A stretch of DNA of 64,000 bases from Bacteroidota bacterium (GCA_016720655.1 JADKKE010000032.1:186001-250000); one strand, 5' to 3'. Counted from the stretch's first letter, positions 1-8,733 are shown. The notes: generated by a model not told the origin, from the letters alone. Translations and numbers: made by a program.

Positions 1-241
1 TCAGTTCAAGCACGCGTGCAAGTACAGTAAAATCCGGAGCATAAGACTTCAAACTGCGCAAAGCAATATCTCCCATTCTTTTGGTCGAATCGGACTTAAA
101 AAGATTCGCTCCGCCATAGACCGTGTGCACAGGTTGTCTGTCAGGTCGATCACCGGGATATGTTTTTTGAAAAACTAAATTCGCTGCCTGAAGATCGTTG
201 AGTATTTTTTCTTTGGCTGTATTCGGGATGGAGGTTTTCAT
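1..241 (-). CDS. N-terminal fragment of a probable DUF6986 (aldolase-like TIM-barrel) protein
   Basis: The minus-strand frame opens with ATG at 241 and runs off the window start, leaving about 80 residues. The stretch YPGDRPDRQPVHTVYGGA (residues 28-45), followed by a short helix-rich segment, matches my memory of the start of DUF6986 proteins, which are HpcH/HpaI-aldolase-like and often mislabelled phosphoenolpyruvate kinase. In actinobacteria such genes lie beside allantoicase. That would fit the purine breakdown genes further upstream on the same strand, although the dlt-like cluster lies in between. The catalytic part is outside the window, so the reaction cannot be judged. The family call rests on recalled similarity only. 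Confidence 0.6.
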   Translation of the reverse strand, partial: MKTSIPNTAKEKILNDLQAANLVFQKTYPGDRPDRQPVHTVYGGANLFKSDSTKRMGDIALRSLKSYAPDFTVLARVLEL

Positions 242-272
242 TGAGGATGTTTAAAATCTTGTAGTAATCTTG

Positions 273-326
273 CCTGGTACTTGGTACCTAAGACCTGGTA
301 CCAAGTATTAGGTATCAAGTACCAGG
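273..326. repeat. Intergenic nested inverted repeat (GGTACC-rich)
   Basis: The gap between the YdjC-like gene and the DUF6986-like gene holds two overlapping perfect inverted repeats. TACTTGGTACC at 278-288 pairs with GGTACCAAGTA at 297-307. CCTGGTACTTG at 273-283 pairs with CAAGTACCAGG at 316-326. There is no T-run, so it is not a standard terminator. The same wording (TATTAGGTAT, AAGTACCAGGT) recurs in the tandem repeat at 39070-39605. Confidence 0.75.
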
Positions 327-349
327 TGTCAAATCTAAGCAAATAGTTA

Positions 350-1060
350 TTATCTGATTAAAGAATATCCTTTCAGAAAATCCAAAAAGGCTTGACTATT
401 TAATAACTTATAATCCTGTTCCATTCCGGGATGGGTCATGAGTTCGATGGAGTCTCCGTTGATTGTTGGATTTACAACCATAAATTTTTCCAGTCGGGCG
501 AAATTTGGAATGTGGTTCAGTGGATTACTATGTTTTTTGAAATAGTTATTTAGTAAAGAGCGATACACTTGTTTGTGAAAAGCACTGGGATAAAGCACAT
601 TTCCCGCGACACGGATGCGAACTCCACCGAATTTTTTGGCGAGGCGCACAACAATTTTTGCAACGGGCCAATTGGTATGTTTGTGATGATGTAAATCGAT
701 GTGATGCAAAGCAATTCCGGAATTGATCAGTTTTTGAATTTGTGCATCCAGTTCTTGTTCGAGAATTTCGAGATATTTTTTATCTGCTGTTAATCGTCCG
801 CCGGGATAGAAAAGTTTTTTATCGCCATAAGCAGTGCGAAATGCATCCGAAACTGGTTTCCCACCATCGAGGTCAAGATGTATTCCAAGTTTTGGTTCCA
901 GACTTTGTCTTTTATACCATTGAACAGCTTCTTCAAAACCCGGCATTGTCACCATGACAGAAGTAGAGGAGATCAGTCCTTTTTCATAACAATCCGTGAT
1001 CCTCTCGTTGGTGAGTGAATCTATTCCAAGATCGTCGGCGATGATGAGAATTTTTGTCAT
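350..1060 (-). CDS. ChbG/YdjC-family carbohydrate deacetylase-like protein
   Basis: This 236-residue protein begins MTKILIIADDLGID, with the Asp-Asp metal-binding start of YdjC/ChbG enzymes. It continues with GIHLDLDGGKP (about residues 59-69) and the His-rich HHIDLHHHKHTNW (about 118-130), both typical metal-ligand regions. The family removes N-acetyl groups from amino sugars; HpnK and ChbG are relatives. There is no signal peptide, so it acts in the cytoplasm. The start ATG overlaps the stop of the SGNH-fold gene upstream by four bases (1057-1060), so it is very likely co-translated with the dlt-like cluster and may act on the same glycan. The substrate is unknown. Confidence 0.82.
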   Translation of the reverse strand: MTKILIIADDLGIDSLTNERITDCYEKGLISSTSVMVTMPGFEEAVQWYKRQSLEPKLGIHLDLDGGKPVSDAFRTAYGDKKLFYPGGRLTADKKYLEILEQELDAQIQKLINSGIALHHIDLHHHKHTNWPVAKIVVRLAKKFGGVRIRVAGNVLYPSAFHKQVYRSLLNNYFKKHSNPLNHIPNFARLEKFMVVNPTINGDSIELMTHPGMEQDYKLLNSQAFLDFLKGYSLIR

Positions 1061-2145
1061 GGCTTATTGACGTCCGGCCGGGAATTACTTAGAACAAGTT
1101 TATTAAATTCTCTCGCAAGATATTTTGTATACAAAACAGCACCTTGTTCATTGAGATGTGTTTCATCGGAAGCATTTTCTACTGCATACAAATCCGGATA
1201 TTTCCTGGAATCAGCGATTTCAATTCTGTAGCGTGGATCGATATTATAGAAGACGGTTAGAATTTCTTTGTACTGCCGTGGATCAGCCCTTGGATTCATT
1301 ACGAATACAGGATAAATTCCGTTGGCAAGCAGATTCTGAATGGTAGAATTGATCTGATCAAGATAAACATGATTGTAATTCCGAATGAGCTCCGGATTTT
1401 TCTCCAGTTCTTCAAATGCTTGAGCTGAATTTATTTTCCGTGTTGTCAAACCACTCGTGTCATTCAGGAAATGAGCAAGTCCGGCATCTTCATGGGCTTC
1501 TTTCCCACTGTAACCAGCATATGTGTTGTCCATTCTAGCGATGGAATCTGTTACCATTGTTTGCCTTTTGTGATAATCATTGCGGTCGCTGATGGATCCT
1601 GCATTGAGTAAATGATCGATGTAACCAATAGTATGCGAAGAAAGAGCAGCGACTTTTACAGTTGGGGGAGAAGGGGAAGAAAGAATAGAAGCGATTGTGA
1701 ATTTGAAATCGGACCAATTGTACCAATAGATCGCCCGTGCTGTATGCATGTTCTGGTAATCGATGATTTTTATTTTCGAGAGTTCGATGAAAATGTAACG
1801 TGTACCTTCTGTGTTTTCTTTGAGCACATGATCGAGCATGTAATACACTTCCGGGAAACCCATCCAATCAACACCGTAATTGAATGAATGAATGGCTAAA
1901 GTCGAATCTGTGTTCTCATTGAATACCTGAGGAACAAATCCCCGGCGCGTTGAACTGGATCCAATGAAGAGCAAATTGAATTGTGCCGGATGGGTTCGTA
2001 AATATTCCCGCTTCAAATGCAATGCATCAAAGCTATAGGACCAGGGCATTTCTCTTTCCGGTGAACGCAGGATTTTTCTCACCGGGATGCTGAGTGCCAG
2101 TGCAAGTAGTGCAAAAAGAAATAATTTCAGGATCAGCTTTGCCAT
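1057..2145 (-). CDS. SGNH-fold DltD/AlgJ-like membrane-anchored protein
   Basis: This 362-residue protein has an N-terminal membrane anchor (residues 4-21, leucine/alanine rich). A GDS-like block LLFIGSSSTRRGF (about 58-70) supplies a candidate nucleophile serine, and a late DETHLNEQG (about 334-342) supplies the Asp-x-x-His pair of SGNH hydrolases. Proteins of this kind sit beside MBOAT acyltransferases (DltD with DltB, AlgJ/AlgX with AlgI) and complete transfer of an acyl group to an extracytoplasmic polymer. Here it lies three bases after the MBOAT gene and overlaps the YdjC-like gene by four. Overall sequence similarity to DltD itself is not obvious, so the role is inferred from fold motifs and context. 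Confidence 0.75.
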   Translation of the reverse strand: MAKLILKLFLFALLALALSIPVRKILRSPEREMPWSYSFDALHLKREYLRTHPAQFNLLFIGSSSTRRGFVPQVFNENTDSTLAIHSFNYGVDWMGFPEVYYMLDHVLKENTEGTRYIFIELSKIKIIDYQNMHTARAIYWYNWSDFKFTIASILSSPSPPTVKVAALSSHTIGYIDHLLNAGSISDRNDYHKRQTMVTDSIARMDNTYAGYSGKEAHEDAGLAHFLNDTSGLTTRKINSAQAFEELEKNPELIRNYNHVYLDQINSTIQNLLANGIYPVFVMNPRADPRQYKEILTVFYNIDPRYRIEIADSRKYPDLYAVENASDETHLNEQGAVLYTKYLAREFNKLVLSNSRPDVNKP

Positions 2146-2148
2146 CGT

Positions 2149-3576
2149 CTAAAATTGAGCATAGATAAATCCTTTTCCTCCGAGGATGCCGAGGTTGAGA
2201 ATGACGAGTGCAATGATTCCATAAACAGACCAGCGAATAAATGCGGGCTTACTTGTTAGTGCCTGACTGAAATTAATTTTTGGTTGATAGAATTGTAAAA
2301 TTAAAAGCAACAACACGCCGCAACATGCCAGTATAAATTCAAATGGATCCAAACCAAGACTATAAAAAGAGACTAGTTTGGATTGGTCAAGGAGATGTGT
2401 GATCACATACCAGCCTTCGCTTACTGTATTTGCTCTAACAAATGTGAAGCTTAGCAGTGTGAAAATGAACGTGATCGTCATGGTCAGGTATTTCGCTGAA
2501 AGCGGAGACATTTTCTTGAAAAATTTCTTTCTCCACTTTGCAGTTCTCAATTCATAACCCATGGCCAGACCATTAATTAAACCCCAGGTCATAAATGTCC
2601 AGCCGACTCCGTGCCATAAGCCACTGAGGAAAAATGTAATGAAGATTGCGAAGACCATTCCCCAGTTTCCAAGATTCCTCCATTGCAATGAAATGGGATT
2701 GTAAACATATTCATACAGCCAGGTAGACAATGAAATATGCCAGCGTTTCCAGAAGTCAGTTACCGAAGTTGCTGCAAATGGACGATTGAAATTCTGCATG
2801 ATTTCAATTCCAAGGATTTGTGAAACACCCAATGCGATGTCCATATATCCTGAAAAATCAGCATAGAGTTGCACCATGTAAAACAAACCGGCGACCAGGA
2901 GAATGATTCCACTGTATTGTCCTGTATGATCATACACCTGACTTACGACAATTGAAAGCCTGTCGGCAATCACCAGTTTTTTAATTAATCCCCATGCAAT
3001 TAATTTCAATCCGGAAACAACTCTATTGTAGTCAAACTTTTTACTCTCATACAATTGAGGAAAAATATTTCTTGGTCGGTCAACCGGTCCCTGGATGAGT
3101 TTTGGGAAATACAGAAAATAGGTTGTGAAGACGAGAAAGTTTTTTTCTGCAGGTTCCATTTCTCGTTGGATATCTACGTTGTATCCTATCGCCTGAAGAA
3201 TGAAATAAGACAAACCAACAGGGACTAACAAATGAAGCACCGGAAGCGGATTGTGAATCCCTATACCGTTTAGAAATGAAGAAAATTCAAGGTTAAAGAA
3301 GTTGTAATATTTGAAAATAAACAATGCTCCGAGGTTGACAAGACAGCTCAGCAACAACACTGCATTTTTTCTAAGTGTTTTTTCAATCCAGATTCCGGTA
3401 AAGTAATTGCAGATGATCAGCGCAGAAAGAATTCCCAGCCCTTTAAGACTGTAAAAAGCACAAAAGACAATGGAACCAAGGAGTAACCACCAAAGCTGCA
3501 ATTTTCCTTTCATCCTGAAATAAACGAGAGCAAAAAGTGTGAAGAAAACCAGAAATGTAAAGGAATTGAATACCAT
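2149..3576 (-). CDS. MBOAT family O-acyltransferase (AlgI/DltB-like)
   Basis: This polytopic membrane protein of 475 residues has about 10-12 hydrophobic segments. The MBOAT signatures are present: FPKLIQGPVDRP in the first half, the YADFSGYMDIALG block, FWKRWHISLSTW, and FLSGLWHGVGW with the catalytic-type histidine. Family members move acyl groups across or at the membrane onto polysaccharides (AlgI, acetyl) or teichoic acids (DltB, D-alanyl). The gene sits between a carrier-protein gene (11-base gap) and an SGNH-fold gene (3-base gap), the same parts list as dltABCD. A carrier-bound aminoacyl or acyl group is therefore the likely donor rather than free acetyl-CoA; that is inference. Confidence 0.88.
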   Translation of the reverse strand: MVFNSFTFLVFFTLFALVYFRMKGKLQLWWLLLGSIVFCAFYSLKGLGILSALIICNYFTGIWIEKTLRKNAVLLLSCLVNLGALFIFKYYNFFNLEFSSFLNGIGIHNPLPVLHLLVPVGLSYFILQAIGYNVDIQREMEPAEKNFLVFTTYFLYFPKLIQGPVDRPRNIFPQLYESKKFDYNRVVSGLKLIAWGLIKKLVIADRLSIVVSQVYDHTGQYSGIILLVAGLFYMVQLYADFSGYMDIALGVSQILGIEIMQNFNRPFAATSVTDFWKRWHISLSTWLYEYVYNPISLQWRNLGNWGMVFAIFITFFLSGLWHGVGWTFMTWGLINGLAMGYELRTAKWRKKFFKKMSPLSAKYLTMTITFIFTLLSFTFVRANTVSEGWYVITHLLDQSKLVSFYSLGLDPFEFILACCGVLLLLILQFYQPKINFSQALTSKPAFIRWSVYGIIALVILNLGILGGKGFIYAQF

Positions 3577-3587
3577 TCTGAGATTTA

Positions 3588-3836
3588 CTAAACCGAATGA
3601 AGTTTAGAGTGAATCATGTTAACCATGTCGCCGACATTTTTGAAACTCAAGACTTCTTTCAGTTTAAATTTTACATTGAAATGTTTTTCCACTTCCACGA
3701 TCATGGATGTATGCGTAAGCGAATCCCATCCATCAACATCGTTGGCAGTTGTATCCATTTGCAATATCACCGCATCATTCTCAAATATTTTTTTAAAAAT
3801 AATAGTCAACTGATTCAAAATTTCGTTCTTATCCAT
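3588..3836 (-). CDS. Acyl/peptidyl carrier protein (DltC-like)
   Basis: This is an 82-residue acidic protein of four-helix carrier size. The block DVDGWDSLTH (residues 33-42) contains the serine (S39) expected to receive the 4'-phosphopantetheine arm, and the following helix IVEVEKHFNVKF is typical of small stand-alone carriers. It lies directly between an adenylation enzyme gene and an MBOAT gene on the same strand, so it most likely carries the activated amino acid or acyl group from one to the other. The start ATG at 3836 follows an AT-rich low-complexity spacer. No phosphopantetheinyl transferase is seen in the window. Confidence 0.88.
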   Translation of the reverse strand: MDKNEILNQLTIIFKKIFENDAVILQMDTTANDVDGWDSLTHTSMIVEVEKHFNVKFKLKEVLSFKNVGDMVNMIHSKLHSV

Positions 3837-3840
3837 TTCT

Positions 3841-3876
3841 AATTTCTAATTTATAACTCATAACTCATAACTCACT
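3841..3876. repeat. Low-complexity ACTCATAA-type spacer repeat
   Basis: The 39-base gap between the adenylation-enzyme and carrier-protein genes consists of the units CTAATTT and ATAACTC repeated in tandem. The same ACTCATAA wording appears in a longer tract at 37111-37187. It contains no promoter or hairpin that I can see. Confidence 0.7.
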
Positions 3877-5369
3877 TACAAACCCGCTTGCTGCATCAAC
3901 ACTTTCCGATCTGTTTTTCCATTTGAATTCAAAGGGAAAACTCCAGTTCCAATAATTTTGGCAGGCAACATATAACCCGGAATCGTGTCTTTCAGATGTT
4001 GCATCAAAGCACTGGTATTTTCTGAATAATTTTCAATAAACAAATAAATCTGCCACACGGTAGCTTCATTTTGTTTTGCAATGGCGACGACTGCATGTGT
4101 TTTTACAAATTCTCTTGCATGCATTTCGATTTCACCAAGTTCAACACGAAACCCCTGGATCTTCACTTGAAAATCAATCCGTCCACTATAACTGATATCT
4201 CCATCTTTATCCGCAAAACAAAGATCACCTGTTCGGTAATACCGTTTCGAGCGATAGATGAAGAATGCTTCTTTATTTTTTTGTTCGTTTTTCCAATATC
4301 CCGGAGTCACTTGTCTGCCATGCAAACAAAGTTCGCCTTTTTCCATTGCATCAGCGGGTTTTCCTTCATCATTAAAAATTTCCGCTTTCATATGATTCAT
4401 CTCTTGTCCAATGCAAAGAATTCCGTTCAGAGATTTATTTCCACCTTCCCGATTGATGGGATATGTTGTGCAAAATATTGTTGCTTCTGTTGGTCCGTAC
4501 ACGTTCAGTAATTCAGCATTTGGAATACACTTTGCCCATTCCAATGTGACATCTTCATACAACGCTTCTCCACAGAACAAAGAGTATTTCATTTTCTCCA
4601 AATGAATTTCTCCGAAGTAAGGACGCAAATGCGTAATGATGGATGGAACAAGCAGAGCAAAAGTAATTTCATGTTCTTCCATCAGCTGATAAACCTGCAT
4701 GTATTTTATTCCCTCAAAAGGAACTGTATATACACAAGCACCAATACACAGAGGAGCCATATAACTCATGATCGACAAATCAAATGTCATGTCGAACATT
4801 TGAATGAATCGATCACCTGATTCGATATCAAAACCCAAATCAAAGAATGCACTAAGGAAGGATTCAAGATTTTCAATAGTCAATGGCACACCTTTGGGTA
4901 CGCCGGTGCTTCCGGAAGTAAATAATATGTAAGCATTACGATCCGGCTCCTGTTCAATAAATGCAGGAACGGAACTTGTATCTGCAGGCAGATTCGTTTT
5001 TATCACCATTGTTGACGTGGAGGAAAAAGCATCCGCTTCTTCTTCCATTTTGCTGCTCAACAACACACGAATTTCCGCTTGTTCAAGGATGGATTCATTC
5101 CTGGATTTCGGATGCAATGGATTTATCGGAACGAATGTGTGTCCACTAAAAAGGATTGCAAACACTGAAGCATACGTTTGCAAGTCATCGTATGTCAAAA
5201 TTCCGATGTTGCAATTTCCTTCAAGGCCTTTGGATTGAATCTGCTGTTGGATGTTGGCAATACAAGCTCCCAATTCTGCATACGAATAATGAGTTCCGGC
5301 AATGCAAAAAGCCGGCTTCTCCCGTTCAACCAAAATGTTACGCAGGATTTCCTCCAGAGGATGATTCAT
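3876..5369 (-). CDS. Amino acid adenylation enzyme (DltA-like AMP-binding ligase)
   Basis: This 497-residue member of the ANL superfamily has complete core motifs: the phosphate loop LFTSGSTGVPKG (residues 149-160), YGPTEA (291-296), YRTGD (378-382), GRIDFQVKIQGFRVELGEIE near residue 400, and the C-terminal NSNGKTDRK with the catalytic lysine. FDMTFDLSIM (192-201) has the aspartate that binds the alpha-amino group in amino-acid-activating members, and FDLS is the form I recall for D-alanine-activating DltA. It should therefore make an aminoacyl adenylate and load the carrier encoded just downstream. It is the first gene of the dlt-like cluster and has a candidate promoter in the gap before it. 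D-alanine as substrate is a guess; an NRPS-type substrate is possible. Confidence 0.85.
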   Translation of the reverse strand: MNHPLEEILRNILVEREKPAFCIAGTHYSYAELGACIANIQQQIQSKGLEGNCNIGILTYDDLQTYASVFAILFSGHTFVPINPLHPKSRNESILEQAEIRVLLSSKMEEEADAFSSTSTMVIKTNLPADTSSVPAFIEQEPDRNAYILFTSGSTGVPKGVPLTIENLESFLSAFFDLGFDIESGDRFIQMFDMTFDLSIMSYMAPLCIGACVYTVPFEGIKYMQVYQLMEEHEITFALLVPSIITHLRPYFGEIHLEKMKYSLFCGEALYEDVTLEWAKCIPNAELLNVYGPTEATIFCTTYPINREGGNKSLNGILCIGQEMNHMKAEIFNDEGKPADAMEKGELCLHGRQVTPGYWKNEQKNKEAFFIYRSKRYYRTGDLCFADKDGDISYSGRIDFQVKIQGFRVELGEIEMHAREFVKTHAVVAIAKQNEATVWQIYLFIENYSENTSALMQHLKDTIPGYMLPAKIIGTGVFPLNSNGKTDRKVLMQQAGL

Positions 5370-5488
5370 ATCCCTGCAATACGTTCAAAAAAGGGCATTG
5401 TTTCGCAGGAAAGGAAGAAAATAGCAGGAAAATTGACTTAAAAGATGCTGGATTCAGAGCTTAAGGGAAGAAAGACTCGATTTGGCTC

Positions 5489-5518
5489 CAAATCTATTTC
5501 TATTCTGAATGAAACCAA
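5489..5518 (-). promoter_or_regulatory. Candidate Bacteroidota promoter for the dlt-like cluster
   Basis: Read on the minus strand, TTG (5518-5516) is followed after 19 bases by TAGATTTG (5496-5489), matching the TTG...TAnnTTTG form of Bacteroidota primary promoters. It lies in the 149-base gap between uraH and the adenylation gene and would give a leader of roughly 110 bases. It argues that the dlt-like genes are not simply the tail of the purine operon. Confidence 0.4.
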
Positions 5519-5860
5519 TCAACTTCCCCGATACGTTGTAAATCCATATGGACTCAGCAACAGTGGAATGTGATAATGTTTGCCATCAGAAATTTCAAAA
5601 ACCAATTGAACATATGGGTAAAACCCTTTCAGTTTTTGTCGGGAAAAATAGTCGGCTGTCTCAAAAGTCATTCGGTAAATTCCGGGTGAAAGGATCACAT
5701 CTGTTTTGAGTAAATCAGAAACGCGACCGTCCGCATTTGTAACTCCATTGCCTAGTGCAATCCATTCATTCAACCCCGAAATGGTTTCAAATGTAACTTT
5801 GATTCCTTGTGCCGGACTTCCTTTTGAAGTGTCCAATACATGTGTAGTAATCTGACTCAT
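5519..5860 (-). CDS. uraH: 5-hydroxyisourate hydrolase (transthyretin-like)
   Basis: The 113-residue length is typical for the bacterial enzyme. The N-terminal ITTHVLDTSKGSPA (residues 4-17) carries the first catalytic histidine. The C-terminal HYHIPLLLSPYGFTTYRGS ends in the YRGS tetrapeptide that separates hydroxyisourate hydrolases from vertebrate transthyretin. It hydrolyses 5-hydroxyisourate, the product of urate oxidation, to OHCU in the cytoplasm. The start overlaps the uraD stop by four bases (5857-5860), so the two are translationally coupled, and they catalyse consecutive steps. It is the last gene of the purine breakdown run. Confidence 0.95.
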   Translation of the reverse strand: MSQITTHVLDTSKGSPAQGIKVTFETISGLNEWIALGNGVTNADGRVSDLLKTDVILSPGIYRMTFETADYFSRQKLKGFYPYVQLVFEISDGKHYHIPLLLSPYGFTTYRGS

Positions 5861-6360
5861 GAAAGTAATTTTTCTAAACGTAATCGTGTTATTTTGCCTT
5901 GTTCAATGGCAGCAATTTGCAATTCTGTTTCCCGTGTATTGTGAATGCGTGCATTCAGAAGTTCGAGCATTTCTTCAGCACTTTTCCCTGTTGCACAAAC
6001 GATGAAAATAAATCCAAATTTTTGCTCGTATGCTTCATTGCCACCGGCAAGCTGTTCGAGCGTTTTTTGAGAAGCGGAATTTACTGCTGCTTGTTCATTT
6101 CCGGCTAGTTTACTGGTACTGGCAAATTTTTGTTCCAGACTTTTCAAATCGCCGATTTTAGGATGATGAGAAAATGCCTCGAACCAATCCAGTTCAGTGG
6201 TCTCAGACCAGATTGTATCTGCTTTTTGAAATAAATCAGCCGAGCTTTTGAAGGGTGCTGATGCAAGCATTTTATCCACCCATGCTGAGGAGCCACAGCA
6301 TTTCATTAATTCTTCTTTTAACTGATCTTGTGCTAAATAATTGAGTTCTTGTAAATTCAT
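5857..6360 (-). CDS. uraD: OHCU decarboxylase
   Basis: This 167-residue helical protein converts 2-oxo-4-hydroxy-4-carboxy-5-ureidoimidazoline to S-allantoin. FEAFSHHPKIGD contains the catalytic histidine in the family HPKIGD motif, and the later KFGFIFIVCATGKSAEEML and RIHNTRETEL blocks are also family-typical. I chose the ATG at 6360 because MNLQELNYL is the normal family start. The open frame continues to 6414 but would then overlap allantoicase and add an unconserved leader. It starts 10 bases after the allantoicase stop and overlaps uraH by four bases. Confidence 0.93.
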   Translation of the reverse strand: MNLQELNYLAQDQLKEELMKCCGSSAWVDKMLASAPFKSSADLFQKADTIWSETTELDWFEAFSHHPKIGDLKSLEQKFASTSKLAGNEQAAVNSASQKTLEQLAGGNEAYEQKFGFIFIVCATGKSAEEMLELLNARIHNTRETELQIAAIEQGKITRLRLEKLLS

Positions 6361-6370
6361 AATGAGAAAA

Positions 6371-7381
6371 TCAGCGAATTGTTCCGAATAATCGTAAGCG
6401 ACTGATACCACCATCCGGATACATGAACAATCGGATGTGTGTTATCCCATCATGGGGTAAAATTTCTTTTTCAAAAATATGTTCGTGATCCGCAGAAAGT
6501 TTTTGCCTGGGAAGAAGTTCGTTCCATGCGAATTTCCCTGACAAAATATTTTTCTCTTCGGCTTTGTAAATCGTGCAGGCTTCGATCGAACAGGAGTCAG
6601 GATAATTTCCTTTGAAATGGCAAGTGTCAACAAGGATTTTTGAAAGAGTCCCGGCATGTGCCAGACGAATAATTACCCAGTCTTTGTTGTTTGGAGTCCG
6701 GTTACGTTTTGTTTCCCAGCCATCACCCATATTTACTCCTCTTCCGGGCATCAGAAGATTGTCCATGTGTGAGAAAAACATATCGTTGCATAAAATTGCT
6801 TTGGCTCCATTCACTGCCGAAGCAAGGTCAAGGACTTCATCTTTCTTCACAAGCGACCAGTCTTTGTGTACTTCACCATAAACTTTTAGTCGTGCAACTC
6901 CACCATCGGGATAGATGTGTAGCTTGATGTGAGTAAAAATATCTTCTGAAGAACAAGCATAAAAATTCTGACTTCCGGGATTCAAAGGAGATTTCACGAG
7001 AATTTCTTTCCAGGAAATTTCGGATGCATCAGGATCTTTTCCTGAAGGGATGTTACATGCTTCTATGCTTGCAAAAGGAGGATGATTCCCGAGAAAAAAA
7101 TTCGTGTCGATATCGAATCCACGGATGAGTCCGGGAGTACCCAATTGTATAATACACCAGTCGTGACCTTCTATCCGTTTTCTTCTGGATTCCCATCCAT
7201 CCATCCATTTGCCGCGGTCTGTGTATTTATCAGCAATGAAAATTCCTCTACCGGGTTTTATAAGATTTTCTTTTTCCGCGAAAAAATCATCGGTGCATGC
7301 TATAGCTTTTGCGCCAAGTTTCTCGGCCGCTAGATTTATAAGCTGCGTAAATGCAGGAGCATTTAGAATTTCGTTCGTCAT
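6371..7381 (-). CDS. alc: Allantoicase
   Basis: The 336-residue protein is built from two homologous jelly-roll halves. Each half has a block of the form MDGWESRRKR (first half) or GDGWETKRNR (second half), then WCIIQLG/WVIIRLA, then an SIEACxI strand and a YPDGGxxRLxxxG end. This duplication is the allantoicase hallmark. The enzyme splits allantoate into urea and S-ureidoglycolate. Its start overlaps the allantoinase stop by four bases (7378-7381), so the two consecutive enzymes are coupled. No ureidoglycolate lyase or urease is seen in the window, so the onward fate of the products must lie elsewhere. Confidence 0.95.
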   Translation of the reverse strand: MTNEILNAPAFTQLINLAAEKLGAKAIACTDDFFAEKENLIKPGRGIFIADKYTDRGKWMDGWESRRKRIEGHDWCIIQLGTPGLIRGFDIDTNFFLGNHPPFASIEACNIPSGKDPDASEISWKEILVKSPLNPGSQNFYACSSEDIFTHIKLHIYPDGGVARLKVYGEVHKDWSLVKKDEVLDLASAVNGAKAILCNDMFFSHMDNLLMPGRGVNMGDGWETKRNRTPNNKDWVIIRLAHAGTLSKILVDTCHFKGNYPDSCSIEACTIYKAEEKNILSGKFAWNELLPRQKLSADHEHIFEKEILPHDGITHIRLFMYPDGGISRLRLFGTIR

Positions 7382-8733
7382 AATTTATTTAAAATCACTT
7401 GTCCTGTCGGCGAAGATACTAAGGATCCTTTATCGTACACTTTGATTCCGCGAACAAAAGTTTGTTCGACCAGTCCGCTGAGCATTTGCCCTTCGTAAGG
7501 AGTAATCGGATGGCGGAAACGAATATTGCTTCGTGAAACTTTTAGTTTTTTCTCCGGACTCCAGATCACGACATCCCCATCTGCACCAATTTCAAAACGT
7601 CCTTTGTTTTTTAATCCTAAAAAGTCGGCGACATTCCGACTCATCCAGTTGGATACATCTGCAATTGGAGTTTTATCACGCAAAGCGACTGTCCAGACGA
7701 CGGGTAATGAAAATTGAATGGAAGAAATTCCTCCCCAGGCTTCTTTCAAATTCCCGGATTCAATTTCTTTGATTTCCGGAGGCGCAGGAGAATGATCCGT
7801 GACAACAAAATCCAACACGCCATTTTTCAATGCCTGCCATAATTTTGCATTGTTTTCTTTTTCACGAATGGGAGGAGTGCATTTGTAACGGGTATCGCCA
7901 TCGGGAATTGATTCTGCATCAAAGAATAAGTAATGCGGACAAGTTTCTACAGTGAACGGAAGTCCTTTTGTACGTGCGGCTGCTATCTGTGCAATCGAAT
8001 CTGAAGAAGAAAGATGAACTACATGCACACGAACTTTTGTTTTCTCACACAATGCAATCAATTCTTTCACAGCCTCATCTTCCCAAGTACGCGGACGAGA
8101 GGCAAGAAAGGCTTTGTACGATTCAGGATCTTCATCAAATGCTTTCAGCCCATTGTGTTTAGTGTCGAGCTCTGCATGAGCAAGCAAGGGTAGATTGAAT
8201 TTTTTTAGAATGGCAGCGGATTTTTCAAGATCCTTCAAACTGGTATTCGGAAAATCCTCAATACCGGAATGGGTGAGAAATGCTTTGAAACCCATGACAC
8301 CGGCATTTATCAAAGGCTCGAGATTGCTTGTGTCGCCGGAAACAATTCCTCCCCAGAAACCACAATCGACATACAATTTACCTGCAGCAGCATCGAGTTT
8401 TGCTTTCAGGTTTTTCACTGTTGTGGTCACAGGAGTTGAATTGAGAGGCATATCCACTAATGTGGTAATTCCTCCGGAAGCTGCGGCACGTGTTGCTGTT
8501 TCAAATCCTTCCCATTCGGTACGACCGGGCTCGTTGATATGTACATGTGAATCGACAAGTCCGGGCATTACGACCGAGTCTTTAACTTCTTCAAAAGATA
8601 GCGCAGATTTCAGATCTCCTTTTCCTTCTTTTATTTCTACTATTTTTCCTTCGTGGATGTACAATGTTGCATCTTTCATTTCTCCGTTGAGAAGAATTCT
8701 TTTACTATGTATTGCCAGATCTGGAAGTGACAT
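7378..8733 (-). CDS. allB: Allantoinase (cyclic amidohydrolase)
   Basis: This is a 451-residue metal-dependent amidohydrolase. GLVDSHVHINEPGRTEWEGF holds the first His-x-His metal ligands and the allantoinase-type NEPGRTEWEGF sequence. MGFKAFLTHSG supplies the lysine expected to be carbamylated. HVVHLSS and VTDHSPAPPEIK give later ligands. It opens the hydantoin ring of allantoin to allantoate. The family also contains dihydroorotases and hydantoinases, but the neighbours (allantoicase overlapping, puuD upstream) settle the substrate. The gap to puuD is 74 bases, AT-rich, with no clear terminator. Confidence 0.94.
   Translation of the reverse strand: MSLPDLAIHSKRILLNGEMKDATLYIHEGKIVEIKEGKGDLKSALSFEEVKDSVVMPGLVDSHVHINEPGRTEWEGFETATRAAASGGITTLVDMPLNSTPVTTTVKNLKAKLDAAAGKLYVDCGFWGGIVSGDTSNLEPLINAGVMGFKAFLTHSGIEDFPNTSLKDLEKSAAILKKFNLPLLAHAELDTKHNGLKAFDEDPESYKAFLASRPRTWEDEAVKELIALCEKTKVRVHVVHLSSSDSIAQIAAARTKGLPFTVETCPHYLFFDAESIPDGDTRYKCTPPIREKENNAKLWQALKNGVLDFVVTDHSPAPPEIKEIESGNLKEAWGGISSIQFSLPVVWTVALRDKTPIADVSNWMSRNVADFLGLKNKGRFEIGADGDVVIWSPEKKLKVSRSNIRFRHPITPYEGQMLSGLVEQTFVRGIKVYDKGSLVSSPTGQVILNKL

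Noticed and set aside
4071..5464. Several plus-strand ORFs of 60-146 codons opposite the adenylation enzyme gene
   Set aside because: They are shadows of a well-conserved gene, with unnatural composition and no recognisable motifs.
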